DNA of 5,309 bases from Eubacteriales bacterium (GTDB lineage: Bacteria; Bacillota; Clostridia; JAQUNY01): NCBI GenBank assembly GCA_028717405.1, contig JAQUNY010000126.1, positions 1 to 5,309 on the forward strand, in the 5' to 3' direction. Shown here piece by piece: positions 4,294 to 5,309 of the stretch. The number at the start of each line of letters is the position of its first letter. The first letter of the stretch is position 1. The notes beneath the pieces were generated by a model. The model saw only the letters and a program-made list of their open reading frames with translations. It did not search any database and was not told the DNA's origin. The position numbers and the translations under genes are program-made.

Positions 4294-5309
4294 ATGGATT
4301 CTTTTACTGCCACGATCATTATAGGAGTTGTTATAGCGCTGGTGGCCAGCCTGATAAGGATGAAGAGATGCGACAAGTGCCTTAAGGATTTTGAAAACGA
4401 TATCATCTCCCTTCTCGATTCATCCAACACCCTTATAACCGGCAGGCTTGATGCCGAAAATACGGGTCTTGAGCTCCTGTTCAGCGATGATGTAGTTAAA
4501 AAGCAGGTTTACAGCACCTACTCCCCTGAAAATGCACAGCAGGTCAGTTACATAATGTATAAGTCTGATTATCCCAAAATAAAAGCTCTTATACGGTATC
4601 ACGAGAATCTATCTGAAAAAGATAAAAAGCTCCGTGCAGAGGAAATAGAACGAACATATCATCCCAACTTATTCAGGCGCGGGAAAAGACGCTTGTTCAA
4701 CATACTGAAAATAGTAAGAGACTCTCTTGCGGATATATTTTCTATGATCACAGGCCAGCTTTTTAAAAAATCAGGTGTTGCACTGATAGCTGAGCAGAAA
4801 AAACAGACCGACAGGCTGCAGAAGGAGATTGTCGACACAATAGAACCGGCATTTGAGCCTCTGCTTGAAAAATATATCGGCAACCTGGTGGTCGTGGAGC
4901 TCAATGATGAAGGCACTGTCGTATCTCTCAAGGGTATCTTGAAAGACTACTCATCGGAATTTCTGGAAATACTTGATGTTGTTCTTTGTTTTCCGCTCAA
5001 TTGCGACGGCAAGCTTGCGGATGTGCTTCTGCCAAGGCGCCTGGCTTCAGTAAGAGGTATTGCAGAAAGAGTCGAAGCCTTTAGTTTTATTGACAGCTTC
5101 AATATAAAAAAATACAAAAAGGTAGTCTTTAAATCGCTTACCTCTGAATTTCTGGCTGAAGATAAAATCAGCAAAAAAAAAGGTAAAAACAAAGACACAA
5201 CAGAAATCAGCAATATCAGCAACGAAGCCAGCCCCGCCTCCGCCCCGGTCTCTGAAACCGCCACCGCCGCTGCAGCTGCAACGGCTGCAAAGCTTGAAGG
5301 TAAATCTGA
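4294..5309 (+). CDS. Membrane-anchored protein of unknown function, 3' end outside window
   Basis: The frame starts at ATG 4294-4296 behind GGAGG (4285-4289, a short 4-base gap) and stays open through 338 codons to the right edge, where the last codon is incomplete (GA-). No earlier start exists, since an in-frame TAA lies at 4267. Residues 4-21 form one hydrophobic membrane helix followed by RMKRCDKCLK, so positive-inside topology puts the bulk in the cytoplasm. C26 and C29 form a CxxC just past the membrane. Next comes a mixed region including TLITGRLDAENTGLELLF (46-63), a basic helical region with RTYHPNLFRRGKRR (120-133), a heptad-like stretch (about 165-195), and a compact beta-rich part with YIGNLVVVEL (194-203) and KGILKDYSSEFLEILDV (213-229) that reads like a small barrel. 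From about residue 290 the sequence is lysine-rich, then Ser/Pro/Ala-rich with an AAAAA run. The middle part looks like a conserved protein domain, but I cannot name the family or a function. Confidence 0.82.
   Translation, partial: MDSFTATIIIGVVIALVASLIRMKRCDKCLKDFENDIISLLDSSNTLITGRLDAENTGLELLFSDDVVKKQVYSTYSPENAQQVSYIMYKSDYPKIKALIRYHENLSEKDKKLRAEEIERTYHPNLFRRGKRRLFNILKIVRDSLADIFSMITGQLFKKSGVALIAEQKKQTDRLQKEIVDTIEPAFEPLLEKYIGNLVVVELNDEGTVVSLKGILKDYSSEFLEILDVVLCFPLNCDGKLADVLLPRRLASVRGIAERVEAFSFIDSFNIKKYKKVVFKSLTSEFLAEDKISKKKGKNKDTTEISNISNEASPASAPVSETATAAAAATAAKLEGKS

Noticed and set aside
4155..4385. Plus-strand open frame in the leader of the membrane protein gene
   Set aside because: It overlaps the start of the well-supported gene at 4294 in a different frame, has no ribosome binding site and has Arg/Ala/Ser-rich chance composition.
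4062..4430. Minus-strand open frame across the divergent intergenic region
   Set aside because: It overlaps the start of the plus-strand membrane protein gene and both promoter-like elements. Its sequence has no coherent domain and it has no convincing start context.
4420..5264. Minus-strand open frames 4420-4602, 4659-4931 and 4947-5264
   Set aside because: All are antisense to the long plus-strand frame 4294-5309, which has a ribosome binding site, a membrane helix and protein-like structure. The Ser/Leu-rich translations are typical shadows.

Overview
The window looks like bacterial chromosome of moderate GC, with short intergenic gaps and clear Shine-Dalgarno sites. The gene set (a DUF4349-type membrane protein, an FmdB-type zinc ribbon, a signal-less DUF4965-type protein and a divergent GpsA-like dehydrogenase) leans towards Bacillota/Clostridia. 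That placement is inference; no rRNA, tRNA or other marker gene is present to settle it.

Layout. (1) The left edge holds the 3' end of a plus-strand gene (1-401) whose product is the C-terminal coiled-coil and membrane anchor of a DUF4349-type protein. (2) Its stop codon lies only 9 bases from the stop of a convergent minus-strand gene. (3) Three minus-strand genes point the same way with gaps of 27 and 72 bases and are probably one transcription unit: a glycerol-3-phosphate dehydrogenase-like NAD(P) enzyme (about 3992 to 2943), a small FmdB-type zinc ribbon protein (2915-2688) and a 734-residue glutaminase A-type (DUF4964/5127/4965/1793) protein (2615-411). (4) A divergent intergenic region (about 3993-4293) contains a plausible promoter for each direction, an imperfect 17-bp-period repeat between them, and a roughly 165-base leader with inverted repeats before the plus-strand gene. 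(5) A plus-strand gene from 4294 runs off the right edge without a stop. It encodes a membrane-anchored protein that I cannot assign to a characterised family.

How the genes might work together. The minus-strand cluster joins a GpsA-type oxidoreductase, a metal-binding ribbon and a large putative amidohydrolase or glycoside-active protein lacking an export signal. This suggests a cytoplasmic metabolic role, but no substrate can be read from the sequence. The divergent unknown gene shares the intergenic control region with the cluster and may be co-regulated. No mobile element, CRISPR array, phage gene or RNA gene was seen. The points most worth a second look are the divergent control region, the start codon of the dehydrogenase, an unusual substrate-pocket residue in that enzyme, and the unknown membrane protein with its A9 tract and low-complexity tail.
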